Origin: an uncultured Pseudomonadota bacterium
Lineage (GTDB): Bacteria > Pseudomonadota > Alphaproteobacteria > Rs-D84
DNA: 28,484 bases
NCBI GenBank assembly: GCA_947165335.1
Contig: CAMVAB010000004.1
Span: 1-28,484, forward strand
Reading direction: 5' to 3'
Of the stretch, positions 1 to 11,657 are shown piece by piece. The stretch's first letter is position 1, and every line of letters starts with the position of its first letter. Both the position numbers and the translations under genes were made by a program. Under the pieces are notes generated by a model. That model was given only the letters and a program-made list of their open reading frames with translations. It searched no databases and was not told the DNA's origin.

Positions 1-1
1 A

Positions 2-127
2 AATGGTGGCCAGGTTACAAGATGCTCTTGTCCAGAAAACTATTCTGATGCTTTAGAAATGAATACAACAACAAAAGTACTTGAACTTAAGGGTTGTGTA
101 CCAACTACGACATCATCATCAAATTAA
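2..127 (+). CDS. C-terminal end of an unidentified protein (partial)
   Basis: An open frame runs in from the left edge and ends at TAA 125-127, giving 41 residues. The fragment contains three cysteines, two of them in a CSCPENY stretch, and ends in a Thr/Ser-rich tail (PTTTSSSN). Paired cysteines and a polar tail suggest an exported or surface protein, but no family can be assigned. A strong terminator follows only a few bases after the stop, which supports this being a real gene end. The frame could be chance open sequence, since only 126 bases are visible. Confidence 0.5.
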   Translation, partial: NGGQVTRCSCPENYSDALEMNTTTKVLELKGCVPTTTSSSN

Positions 128-133
128 ACCATC

Positions 134-162
134 AAAAAAACCGCCGTTATGGCGGTTTTTTT
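134..162 (+). terminator. Intrinsic terminator, probably bidirectional
   Basis: The stem ACCGCC/GGCGGT closes a GTTAT loop and is flanked by an A run on the left and a T run on the right. It can therefore end the + strand gene at 127, and it presents a T run on the minus strand for transcripts arriving from plsX. Confidence 0.85.
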
Positions 163-180
163 ATTTAATATTTTTATTAG

Positions 181-293
181 AACCCTCCCCGCTCTGCGAA
201 TCCTCCTCTCCGACGGAGTAGAATACAAGCAAGGTTTCGAAAACGAAATGCGACGAAACCGTTGCGGTATACGCGCAGACAACCAGTAGAGCG
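181..293. repeat. GC-rich intergenic block with inverted repeats
   Basis: This gap between plsX and the terminator is visibly richer in G+C than its surroundings. It is bracketed by CGCTCT (190-195) and AGAGCG (288-293). Inside are GGTTTCG (233-239) facing CGAAACC (254-260), and CTCC-GAC-GGAG (207-217). On the minus strand the frame that follows the plsX stop stays open through the block with Arg/Ser/Pro-rich residues, but has no start codon or ribosome binding site. It looks like a small palindromic repeat or a relic of inserted DNA. Whether it recurs in the genome cannot be seen here. Confidence 0.45.
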
Positions 294-297
294 AATT

Positions 298-1371
298 TTA
301 TTCAGCGTCTTTTAATTTTTTTAATTCTTCTTTGATATTTGATAACGCATTTGTTCTTTCACGAATTATATTATAAAAATCAGATTTACATAAATTCGCA
401 GCATATTCCAATGCATGTGACCACGCAAGCGCATCACTGTTTCCATGTGTTTTTATTGAAAATCCATTAAGTCCCAAGAACACAGCGCCCGCATACGAAC
501 GTGGGTCAATTTTATTCTTTAATCTTTTAAATAGATGTATCAAAAAGAATGTCCCGAGTATCGCAATGATTGAACGCTTGTAATTTGCCTTTACAATGCG
601 CGAAATCATTTTTGCGGTACCTTCAACCGTTTTTAACATAACATTGCCTGTAAAGCCATCTGTGACGACAACTTGGACATTTCCAGCGGTAACATCGTTG
701 CCTTCAACAAAACCAATGTATTCATAAGGCAATTCTTCGGCATGTTCTGTTAAAATTTTATTCAACCGTTGCAATGTTTCACTACCCTTGGTTTCTTCTT
801 CACCAATATTTAATATACCAACGCGTGGACGTTTCATTCCGCCGATAATTTCAGCATAAACACTGCCCAGTATAGAAAAATCAAACAAAATTTCTTCATC
901 ACAAAGAACATTTGCACCTAAATCAAGCCCCACAACCCGCGTATCGCCATTTCCAGATGGCAACATTGTTGTTATCGCAGGTCTTGATATTCCATCAACT
1001 GTTTTCAATGCCAATTTAGACAAAGCCATCAAAACGCCAGTATTTCCAGCAGACACAACCGCAGATGAATTACCATCCCTTACATCTTTAACAGCCATAT
1101 ACATAGAGGTATCCTGGGCATGACGAATAACATCGCGTACTTTATCAGTTCCTGAAATCACTTCATTACAATGAATAATTTCACAATTACGCGCAACGCG
1201 TGGAAATTTCTTTAATAACTCACGCAAAATTCTTTCATTACCAAATACGCGAAAAAATACAGTATCTTCACCATATTGGTATAAAAACTGATTTATTCCA
1301 CCCAACACAGCTAATGGCGCATGATCGCCGCCCATTGCATCAACTGAAATAACTCTTTTTGAATCTGACAT
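298..1371 (-). CDS. plsX: Phosphate acyltransferase PlsX
   Basis: PlsX converts acyl-ACP and phosphate into acyl-phosphate, the acyl donor for PlsY at the start of phospholipid synthesis; it is a peripheral membrane enzyme. The 357-residue product has the family's usual length. It opens with the hallmark SVDAMGGDHAP (residues 9-19), followed by VVSAGNTGVLMA and VVTDGFTGNVMLK. The gene lies downstream of rpmF as in many bacteria, but an intrinsic terminator sits between them and no clear Shine-Dalgarno precedes the ATG. fabH, the usual next gene, is absent: the GC-rich block and a gene on the other strand follow instead. The identification is secure. Confidence 0.97.
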   Translation of the reverse strand: MSDSKRVISVDAMGGDHAPLAVLGGINQFLYQYGEDTVFFRVFGNERILRELLKKFPRVARNCEIIHCNEVISGTDKVRDVIRHAQDTSMYMAVKDVRDGNSSAVVSAGNTGVLMALSKLALKTVDGISRPAITTMLPSGNGDTRVVGLDLGANVLCDEEILFDFSILGSVYAEIIGGMKRPRVGILNIGEEETKGSETLQRLNKILTEHAEELPYEYIGFVEGNDVTAGNVQVVVTDGFTGNVMLKTVEGTAKMISRIVKANYKRSIIAILGTFFLIHLFKRLKNKIDPRSYAGAVFLGLNGFSIKTHGNSDALAWSHALEYAANLCKSDFYNIIRERTNALSNIKEELKKLKDAE

Positions 1372-1377
1372 TTTTGT

Positions 1378-1416
1378 ATAAAAAAAGGGCCACGGATAAA
1401 TTTATCCCTGCCCTTT
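1378..1416 (-). terminator. Intrinsic terminator or attenuator between rpmF and plsX
   Basis: Read on the minus strand, AAAGGGC pairs with GCCCTTT around an inner perfect palindrome GGATAAATTTATCC (1394-1407), and the stem is followed by a T run at 1378-1386. It lies between the rpmF stop and the plsX start, so it should reduce read-through from rpmF into plsX. Confidence 0.7.
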
Positions 1417-1434
1417 AATTCCTTTGTTCAACTA

Positions 1435-1584
1435 TTATTTTGATCCACATGCAGGGCAAACATGATGTGGGCGTTTCTTTTCGCCACATTTTTTGCAAAT
1501 GCTGACTGGCATTACAGATAATGCATCATGTGAACGACGTTGTGCTGAACGTGCTTTACTTGTTTTACTTTTTGGAGTTGCCAT
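1435..1584 (-). CDS. rpmF: 50S ribosomal protein L32
   Basis: This 49-residue gene starts at ATG 1584-1582 and stops at TAA 1437-1435. It begins MATPKSKTSKARSAQRRSHDA, the usual L32 start. Two CxxC pairs (CKKCG and CPACG, residues 30-33 and 43-46) form the zinc ribbon found in the zinc-binding form of L32. The protein sits near the peptidyl-transferase end of the large subunit. An AAAGGA ribosome binding site precedes the ATG. The rpmF-plsX order is a common bacterial arrangement. Too short for many gene finders, but secure by sequence. Confidence 0.95.
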   Translation of the reverse strand: MATPKSKTSKARSAQRRSHDALSVMPVSICKKCGEKKRPHHVCPACGSK

Positions 1585-1612
1585 TTTACAATCCTTTTAT
1601 TTGACTTGTTTA

Positions 1613-1640
1613 ATTTTATTCAATTATTCCCCGTTTGCAA
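1613..1640 (-). promoter_or_regulatory. Candidate promoter for rpmF (and plsX)
   Basis: On the minus strand a TTGCAA -35 (1635-1640) and a TAAAAT -10 (1613-1618) are separated by 16 bases, upstream of the rpmF ribosome binding site. This is a match by eye only. Confidence 0.4.
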
Positions 1641-1651
1641 GCAAAAAAATA

Positions 1652-2050
1652 TTAATCGCTTAATGCTTGGGCGATGAACATACCGTGGTTATGCATTAAA
1701 CCAACAACAGCACTGTGATCATCTATACCGAAATAAAATTTATATCCCTGCTTTTCTAATTCGCATATCGTTGCTAATTTATATTCAGCAGTTGTTCCTG
1801 GATAATCGTGTGATTTACAAAAAACTTTCTTTTTAATATCCGGCAATAAATCATTCAAAAGTTTTTCAACCTTTTCTTGACCCATAGCCCAACGACCTGT
1901 AATAAAGACAATTGTAAATTCGCGACCCAAACATTTTAATACAGGAATCATATCTTCGTTTGGTGCACCAAAATGATCGTAATTTGGTACAGCAAATTTA
2001 TGCGTGACTACGCCATCTATATCACAAAAAATCGCTGGTGTTTCTTTCAT
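1652..2050 (-). CDS. Small HAD-superfamily phosphatase-like protein
   Basis: This 132-residue protein carries the haloacid dehalogenase motifs. The nucleophile and acid/base aspartates are D10 and D12 in CDIDGVVT, the motif II threonine is T51 in ITGR, a candidate motif III lysine is K91, and the motif IV acidic pair is D110-D111 in FGIDDH. Catalysis of phosphate-ester hydrolysis is therefore plausible. There is no room for a large cap domain, so the substrate may be a macromolecule or an exposed small phosphate; the exact substrate cannot be told. It follows rpoC on the same strand. The ATG at 2050 lacks an obvious Shine-Dalgarno, so translation may be weak. Confidence 0.75.
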   Translation of the reverse strand: MKETPAIFCDIDGVVTHKFAVPNYDHFGAPNEDMIPVLKCLGREFTIVFITGRWAMGQEKVEKLLNDLLPDIKKKVFCKSHDYPGTTAEYKLATICELEKQGYKFYFGIDDHSAVVGLMHNHGMFIAQALSD

Positions 2051-2066
2051 TTTTTTATCACACTAT

Positions 2067-2101
2067 AAACCCGATGAACCGTATCACTGTTCACCGGGTT
2101 T
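2067..2101. terminator. Inverted repeat after rpoC, possible terminator
   Basis: AAACCCG (2067-2073) pairs with CGGGTTT (2095-2101), with a further GAAC/GTTC pairing inside. On the minus strand it follows the rpoC stop; the bases after the stem are only moderately T-rich, so termination may be partial and allow read-through into the HAD gene. Confidence 0.5.
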
Positions 2102-2113
2102 GTTTTATTTAGA

Positions 2114-5100
2114 TTATATATCCAATAATTGTTGTTGTTCGCCACCTTCGCGAGCCAATTTTTCGGCTTTTTCTTCTTCTTTAGCGATTTCACGAACACG
2201 ACGGACATATGCACCTGTTCCAATTGGAATCAGACGACCAACAATCAAGTTTTCGTTCACACCGACTAATTTATCAGTTGAACCGCTGATTGCTGCATCG
2301 ACTAAAACTTTTGTTGTTTGTTGGAACGATGCGTTGGATATAAATGAACGTGATGTTAATGATGCGCGTGTCAAACCAACCAAAACCTGAGATGCTTCGG
2401 CAACACGACCACCATCTTTTGCAACACGTGCGTTTTCTTCTTCGAAATCAACACGGTCGATAACTTGTCCAGACAAGAACGCAGTATCACCAGGGTTGCT
2501 AATTTCTACACGACGTGTCATTTCACGTATCAAGATTTCAATGTGTTTGTCGTTGATGGACACACCCTGCAAGCGGTAAACTTGTTGAACTTGTTCCACC
2601 ATAAATTGTGCCAATGCTTTCTGACCCAAGATTCTTAAAATATCTTGCGGTACAGGATCACCATCGACCAATTTATCGGCTTTGTGAACAATATCACCGC
2701 TGCGAACTAACAAATTAGTTCCTTTCGGTACAGCATATTCAACAGGTGCAGTACCATCGGTTGGTTCAATACGAATTATAATTTTTGATTTTGCATCTTC
2801 TAATTCGATTGTTCCATCAATTTCAGCCAACAATGCTGGGTTTGCAGGACGGCGGATTTCCAACAATTCTTCAACTCGTGGTAATCCCCCGGTAATATCG
2901 CCTGTCTTTTTGGTTTGAACAGGAATACGGGCTAAAACGTCCCCTGCATGTATCTTGTCACCATTAGACACATTCAAAGTTGAATATGTTGGCAACAGGT
3001 ATTCTGCGACTTTTTTACCACCCAAAGAAATTACATTGCCTTTGTCATCAACCAATCTGATAGATGGGCTTAATGCTTTCTTAGTGTTTGTCTTCCAATT
3101 GATAACCTTGCGAGAAACGATACCAGTCATAGAATCAACTTCTTCTTGGTAAGATACGTTTTCAATCAAATCATTGAACGAAACGATACCATCTTTTTCT
3201 GCAATAATTGTGTTGGAATATGGATCCCATTCCGCAACTTTCTGGCCTTTTTCAACTTTATCACCGTCATTTACCAACAACATAGATGCATATGGTAATG
3301 CGACAGTGAACAATTCTTTGCCGTCTTTGTTAACAACTGCAATTTTACCAGTACGTGATAATACTACAACACGACCAGCAGAATTTGTAATTGTGTTAAC
3401 ATTATCCAATTTGATTGTTCCTGCAACAGGCATTTCAATAAAGTGAGATTCCGAACTACCTTCTGCAATACCACCAATGTGGAAGGTACGCAAAGTTAAC
3501 TGAGTTCCAGGTTCACCAATTGATTGTCCAGCAATCAAACCAACAGGTTCGCCAACATGTACAAGTGCGTTACGGGACAAATCCATACCATAACATTTTG
3601 CACACAAACCATCACTTTGACATGTCAAAACGCTGCGAACATCAACAGATGGTAATCCAGATTCATTGATTTGACGTGCTGCTGCTTTTGTAATCAAATC
3701 ACCAGCTTTCACTATAACTTCCTTGGTTAAAGGATGAACAATATCATGTGCCGCAGTACGTCCCAAAACTACATCACCCAGCGCAACAGTTAATGTTGAA
3801 CCCTGATATACAGGTTTTGCAGTAATGAATTCGTGTGTGCCACAATCATGTTCTGTAATAACTGTGTTAATAGCCAAATCAACCAAACGACGTGTCAAAT
3901 AACCAGCACTTGCAGTTTTCAAAGCCGTATCCGACATACCTTTACGTGCACCGTGGGTAGATGTAAAGTATTCAGACATGGTCAAACCTTCTTTAAAGTT
4001 CGAAATAATAGGAACTTCAATAATAGATCCGTCTGGTTTCTGCATCATACCACGCATACCAGCAAGTTGCTGAATCTGACCCTTAGATCCACGAGCCCCA
4101 GACAGAGCCATCATATGGATAGAATTCCAATTGTCTCCGCTTGTGTTGCCCAATGAAGCATACGCTTTATCACCTAATTCGTCAGTTGTATGTTGCCACA
4201 AATCAATCAATTTATTGTGACGTTCGCCACTTGACAACAAACCGTTTTGATATTGGTCTTCGATTTCTGCTGCTGCTTTCTCAGATTTTGCAATCATTGC
4301 TTCTTTATCAGCAGGAACAACGATATCATCAAATCCAATTGAAATACCACTGCGCACAGCTTGTTCAAAACCAGTATCTTTCAAAGCGTCAGCCAACAAA
4401 ATCATTGCTTTGTCGCCACAACGTTCATATGTTGTAGCCAACAATTTTTCGATTTCTTTCACTGGCATAACTTTGTTAACCAAATCAAATGGCATATTGT
4501 CAGATTTTGGTAATAATTCGCCCAAAATCATACGGCCTGCTGTGGTAGCATATGTTTTACCGTTAATACGCGCATAAATTGGTGTATGCAATGTGATTGT
4601 TTTGTTTTCCAAAGCCAATTGTACTTCGTCCATACCAGAAAATCTTGGTGATTTCTTTTCATCGTGTTCACCGTTAATCAAAGATATATAGTAAACACCC
4701 AACACCATGTCCTGAGATGGAACAGTCATTGGTTTTCCATTAGCAGGTGATAATACATTGTTTGTTGATAACATCAATGTACGTGCTTCCAATTGTGCTT
4801 CCAAAGAAATTGGAACGTGAACGGACATCTGGTCACCGTCAAAGTCAGCATTGAATCCTTTACATACCAATGGATGCAAACGGATTGCTTTACCTTCAAT
4901 TAAAACTGGTTCAAAAGCAATCAAAGACAATCTGTGAAGTGATGGCGCACGGTTTAACAATACAGGATGTTGGTAAATAACTTTTTCCAAAATTTCCCAT
5001 ACAATATCTTCACCTGCTTCAACCATTTTACGTGCTGTCTTTAATGTGTTAGCATAATCGCCAGCCAACAATTTTGCATAAACAAATGGTTTAAACAATT

Positions 5101-6226
5101 CCAAAGCCATTGTCTTTGGCAAACCAACCTGATGCATACGCAATGTTGGTCCAGGTGTAATAACACTACGTCCAGAATAATCAACACGTTTACCCAACAT
5201 GTTCATACGGAATCGTCCAGATTTACCACGCAATGAATCAGACAAAGATTTCAAAGGACGACGGTTTTGTGAAACCATTGGACGTGCTTTATGTCCATTG
5301 TCGAACAATGAATCTACTGCTTCTTGTAACATACGTTTTTCATTACGTACGATGATTTCAGGCGCATGCATTTCCATAAATCTTTTCAAACGATTGTTAC
5401 GGATAATTACACGACGATATAAATCATTCAAATCAGAAGATGCGACATGACCTGCATCCAAATTAACCAATGGACGCATATCAGGTGGAATCACTGGGAT
5501 AATATCAGGCAACATCCATTGTGGTTCCGTTTTGGAATCCAAGAAAGATTCAACCAATTTCAATTGTTTGATAATAGATTTACGTTTTGCTTCTGATTTT
5601 GTTTCTGCTAATTCAGCGCGTAACCGTGTTCTTTCATCGCCCATATCAAGATTTGCAATAATAGAACGAACGCCTTCCGCACCAATACCAACATGGAAAG
5701 AATCTTCACCAAATTCTTCAACAGCAGCTTGGTATTCATCTTCGCTGATAACATCATATTGTTTCAAACTTGTAAGACCAGGTTCTGTAACAATATACGC
5801 ATCATAAGAAATAACTTGTTCTAATTTCTTTTGTGGTAAATTGTTCAACAATGTAGCAATTTTACCTTCGCGTAAGAACCAAGTGTGAGCCACAGGAATC
5901 GCCAATTTGATATGTCCCATACGTTCACGACGTACAGATGACGAACCAACTTCAACCCCACAACGTTCACAAACGACACCACGGAATTTAATACGTTTGT
6001 ATTTTCCGCATGCACATTCGTAATCTTTCACAGGTCCGAAAATTTGTTGACAGAACAAACCTTCTGCTTCTGGTTTCAAGGAATGATAGTTGATTGTTTC
6101 TGGCTTTTTTACTTCACCATGCGACCAAGACAGAATTTCTTCTGGGGACGCAATAGAAATGCGCAGAGCATCAAATTGTTCCTTGGTTTCTATCTGTCCA
6201 AATATCTTTTGCAACATATTTGTCAT
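2114..6226 (-). CDS. rpoC: DNA-directed RNA polymerase beta' subunit
   Basis: The 1370-residue beta' subunit of RNA polymerase holds the catalytic magnesium. The N-terminal zinc ribbon has cysteines C71, C73, C86 and C89 (CACG...CERCG). The absolutely conserved NADFDGDQM lies at 459-467, with D461, D463 and D465 as metal ligands. A second zinc site is visible as CGTHEF... followed by TCQSDGLCAKCYG, and the GEPGTQLTLRTFHIGG trigger-loop region is intact. Length is normal for alphaproteobacteria, and rpoC is not fused to rpoB as it is in some Wolbachia. AGGAGC (6240-6235) sits 8 bases before the ATG. The rpsL-rpsG-fusA-tuf genes that often follow are absent. Confidence 0.99.
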   Translation of the reverse strand: MTNMLQKIFGQIETKEQFDALRISIASPEEILSWSHGEVKKPETINYHSLKPEAEGLFCQQIFGPVKDYECACGKYKRIKFRGVVCERCGVEVGSSSVRRERMGHIKLAIPVAHTWFLREGKIATLLNNLPQKKLEQVISYDAYIVTEPGLTSLKQYDVISEDEYQAAVEEFGEDSFHVGIGAEGVRSIIANLDMGDERTRLRAELAETKSEAKRKSIIKQLKLVESFLDSKTEPQWMLPDIIPVIPPDMRPLVNLDAGHVASSDLNDLYRRVIIRNNRLKRFMEMHAPEIIVRNEKRMLQEAVDSLFDNGHKARPMVSQNRRPLKSLSDSLRGKSGRFRMNMLGKRVDYSGRSVITPGPTLRMHQVGLPKTMALELFKPFVYAKLLAGDYANTLKTARKMVEAGEDIVWEILEKVIYQHPVLLNRAPSLHRLSLIAFEPVLIEGKAIRLHPLVCKGFNADFDGDQMSVHVPISLEAQLEARTLMLSTNNVLSPANGKPMTVPSQDMVLGVYYISLINGEHDEKKSPRFSGMDEVQLALENKTITLHTPIYARINGKTYATTAGRMILGELLPKSDNMPFDLVNKVMPVKEIEKLLATTYERCGDKAMILLADALKDTGFEQAVRSGISIGFDDIVVPADKEAMIAKSEKAAAEIEDQYQNGLLSSGERHNKLIDLWQHTTDELGDKAYASLGNTSGDNWNSIHMMALSGARGSKGQIQQLAGMRGMMQKPDGSIIEVPIISNFKEGLTMSEYFTSTHGARKGMSDTALKTASAGYLTRRLVDLAINTVITEHDCGTHEFITAKPVYQGSTLTVALGDVVLGRTAAHDIVHPLTKEVIVKAGDLITKAAARQINESGLPSVDVRSVLTCQSDGLCAKCYGMDLSRNALVHVGEPVGLIAGQSIGEPGTQLTLRTFHIGGIAEGSSESHFIEMPVAGTIKLDNVNTITNSAGRVVVLSRTGKIAVVNKDGKELFTVALPYASMLLVNDGDKVEKGQKVAEWDPYSNTIIAEKDGIVSFNDLIENVSYQEEVDSMTGIVSRKVINWKTNTKKALSPSIRLVDDKGNVISLGGKKVAEYLLPTYSTLNVSNGDKIHAGDVLARIPVQTKKTGDITGGLPRVEELLEIRRPANPALLAEIDGTIELEDAKSKIIIRIEPTDGTAPVEYAVPKGTNLLVRSGDIVHKADKLVDGDPVPQDILRILGQKALAQFMVEQVQQVYRLQGVSINDKHIEILIREMTRRVEISNPGDTAFLSGQVIDRVDFEEENARVAKDGGRVAEASQVLVGLTRASLTSRSFISNASFQQTTKVLVDAAISGSTDKLVGVNENLIVGRLIPIGTGAYVRRVREIAKEEEKAEKLAREGGEQQQLLDI

Positions 6227-6262
6227 GTGTTTTTGCTCCTTTTACGTCACTAAAAGTGCCTT

Positions 6263-6302
6263 GTGGCCGGCGGACGATTTGCATCGCCCAAGGGCCCGGC
6301 CA

Positions 6303-6303
<1 letters not shown>
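6263..6303 (-). promoter_or_regulatory. GC-rich hairpin overlapping the rpoB stop, upstream of rpoC
   Basis: GTGGCCGG (6263-6270) pairs with CCGGCCAC (6296-6303). An inner stem CGAT (6275-6278) and ATCG (6283-6286) closes a 4-base loop. The outer stem covers a base of the rpoB TAG. No T run follows in the direction of transcription, so this is more likely a processing, stability or translation-coupling element than a terminator. Confidence 0.6.
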
Positions 6304-10439
<4,136 letters not shown>

Positions 10440-10514
10440 TTTCTGAATCCTTTTATTCTTCTGTATTTTTTATTTTGCAAACATAAAAAGTTTGTCACCT
10501 TTTTACGCCTGTGT

Positions 10515-10594
10515 GCCCGCCACAGAAAATTTATATTCTTGGCGGGCGGCGAAATTGCGTTAAACGCAATTTAATTTTGGAATTTTTCAATTCC
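10515..10594 (-). promoter_or_regulatory. Tandem hairpins between rplL and rpoB
   Basis: Three inverted repeats lie in the 168-base rplL-rpoB gap: GGAATT/AATTCC (10579-10584, 10589-10594), AAATTGCGT/ACGCAATTT with a 3-base loop (10552-10560, 10564-10572), and GCCCGCCA/TGGCGGGC (10515-10522, 10540-10547). None is followed by a T run on the minus strand. In E. coli the same gap carries an attenuator and an RNase III site that set the ratio of ribosomal protein to RNA polymerase; a similar role is inferred here. Confidence 0.55.
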
Positions 10595-10607
10595 GATAAA
10601 GTAAAAA

Positions 10608-10976
10608 TTATTTCATTTCTACTTTTGCACCAGCTGCTTCGAGTGTAGCTTTCATTTTTTCAGCTTCATCTTTTGCAACTGCTTCTTTAACAGCCTTAGG
10701 TGCAGATTCAACCAAAGCTTTCGCTTCGCCTAAACCCAAACCTGTGATGTCTTTAACAGCTTTGATAACAGCCAATTTGTTTGCACCGGCATCAGCCAAT
10801 ACAACATCAAATTCTGTTTTTTCTTCAGCAGCACCAGCAGCAGCAGGACCAGCAGCAACTGCAACAGCAGCAGCAGCGCTTACGCCCCATGTTTCTTCCA
10901 ATGCTTTTGATAATTCAACTGCTTCTTGAACAGTCAATTTTGACAATTCTTCAACTATTTTTTGAATATCTGCCAT
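10608..10976 (-). CDS. rplL: 50S ribosomal protein L7/L12
   Basis: L7/L12 forms the flexible ribosomal stalk that recruits translation factors. The 122-residue product has the N-terminal dimerisation helix region (1-30), an Ala/Gly-rich hinge (about 33-50) and the C-terminal factor-binding domain. That domain has EFDVVLADAGANK, VIKAVKDITGLGLGEAKALVE and AAGAKVEMK at the end. AAGGAG stands about 8 bases before the ATG. rplJ lies 24 bases upstream, the usual arrangement that couples the two stalk proteins. Identification is secure. Confidence 0.98.
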   Translation of the reverse strand: MADIQKIVEELSKLTVQEAVELSKALEETWGVSAAAAVAVAAGPAAAGAAEEKTEFDVVLADAGANKLAVIKAVKDITGLGLGEAKALVESAPKAVKEAVAKDEAEKMKATLEAAGAKVEMK

Positions 10977-11000
10977 TTTATTACTCCTTGTGAGTTTTTA

Positions 11001-11480
11001 TTAATTTTGTTTTTTTCCATACTCTGCTGAAACACGTGCAAGACGTGATGCTGGTTCTATCAATATACGTGCGATAGTACCACGGATTTCCAACAGTGAT
11101 GGAAGCTTGGATAATTGCACAATGCCGTTCACATCAAGAAGGTCTGCATCCATTTTACCACCGACAATTGTCAGTTTTTGATGATCTTCAGCAAATTTTG
11201 CTAAAACTTTTGTCACAGCCAAAGCGTCTGTTGCAACTGCAACTGCTGTTGGATGTTTCATCAATTCAGATACAGCTTCGAAATTGGTGTCTTTTAATGC
11301 CAATTTCATCAAACGGTTTTTAACAACTTTGAAAACAGAAACCAATGGACGTAATTCATTACGCAAGCTTTCCATTTCTTTAACTGTCAAACCATGGTTT
11401 TCAATAACGAAAACACCGTCTGCTTCTTTCAAGGACGACTGCAACGCTGAAATCAAATCTGATTTTTCTTCGCGTCTCAT
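11001..11480 (-). CDS. rplJ: 50S ribosomal protein L10
   Basis: L10 anchors the L7/L12 dimers to the large subunit and, as the L10-L12 complex, represses its own mRNA in many bacteria. The 159-residue protein starts MRREEKSDLI and has FVIENHGLTVKEMESLRNELR, then FKVVKNRLMKLAL, all typical of the N-terminal rRNA-binding domain. The C-terminal helix that carries L12 (PASRLARVSAEYGK) is present. An AAGGA site lies before the ATG. The 177-base gap to rplA holds a structured leader consistent with autoregulation. Confidence 0.97.
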   Translation of the reverse strand: MRREEKSDLISALQSSLKEADGVFVIENHGLTVKEMESLRNELRPLVSVFKVVKNRLMKLALKDTNFEAVSELMKHPTAVAVATDALAVTKVLAKFAEDHQKLTIVGGKMDADLLDVNGIVQLSKLPSLLEIRGTIARILIEPASRLARVSAEYGKKQN

Positions 11481-11516
11481 TTTTCTATATCCTTTTAAGC
11501 TTCTTTGTTAAACTTT

Positions 11517-11612
11517 CCATCTGTGGTTTTCCACGGGTGGGGCTTGATTTCCTGCCCCAAAGAATTTTTCTTTGTCTATGATGGGAATTAAGTGATTTTC
11601 TTCACACCATCA
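11517..11612 (-). promoter_or_regulatory. Candidate L10 leader with competing helices
   Basis: In the rplJ 5' leader (minus-strand RNA), CCATC (11584-11580) can pair with GATGG (11521-11517). This encloses three hairpins: AAAGAA/TTCTTT, GGGGC/GCCCC (11539-11543, 11554-11558) and GTGG/CCAC. The same CCATC, as CCATCA (11584-11579), can instead pair with TGATGG (11612-11607) around a GTGA/TCAC helix. The two folds exclude each other. A multi-helix junction before rplJ is the known setting of the L10(L12)4 repressor site. The assignment is by structure and position, not by an alignment. Confidence 0.55.
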
Positions 11613-11631
11613 GTCTTGGACAGAAATCTCT

Positions 11632-11657
11632 TTTATGGTGGGTTGTCCCACCATAAA
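11632..11657 (-). promoter_or_regulatory. Perfect hairpin just after rplA
   Basis: An 11-base perfect stem (11632-11642 with 11647-11657) closes a 4-base loop directly after the rplA stop. No T run follows on the minus strand, so it is more likely a processing or RNA-stability element between rplA and the rplJ leader than a terminator. Confidence 0.55.

Noticed and set aside
181..293. tRNA-like or small-protein gene in the GC-rich block
   Set aside because: No T-loop consensus and no cloverleaf; the open frame lacks a start codon and ribosome binding site.
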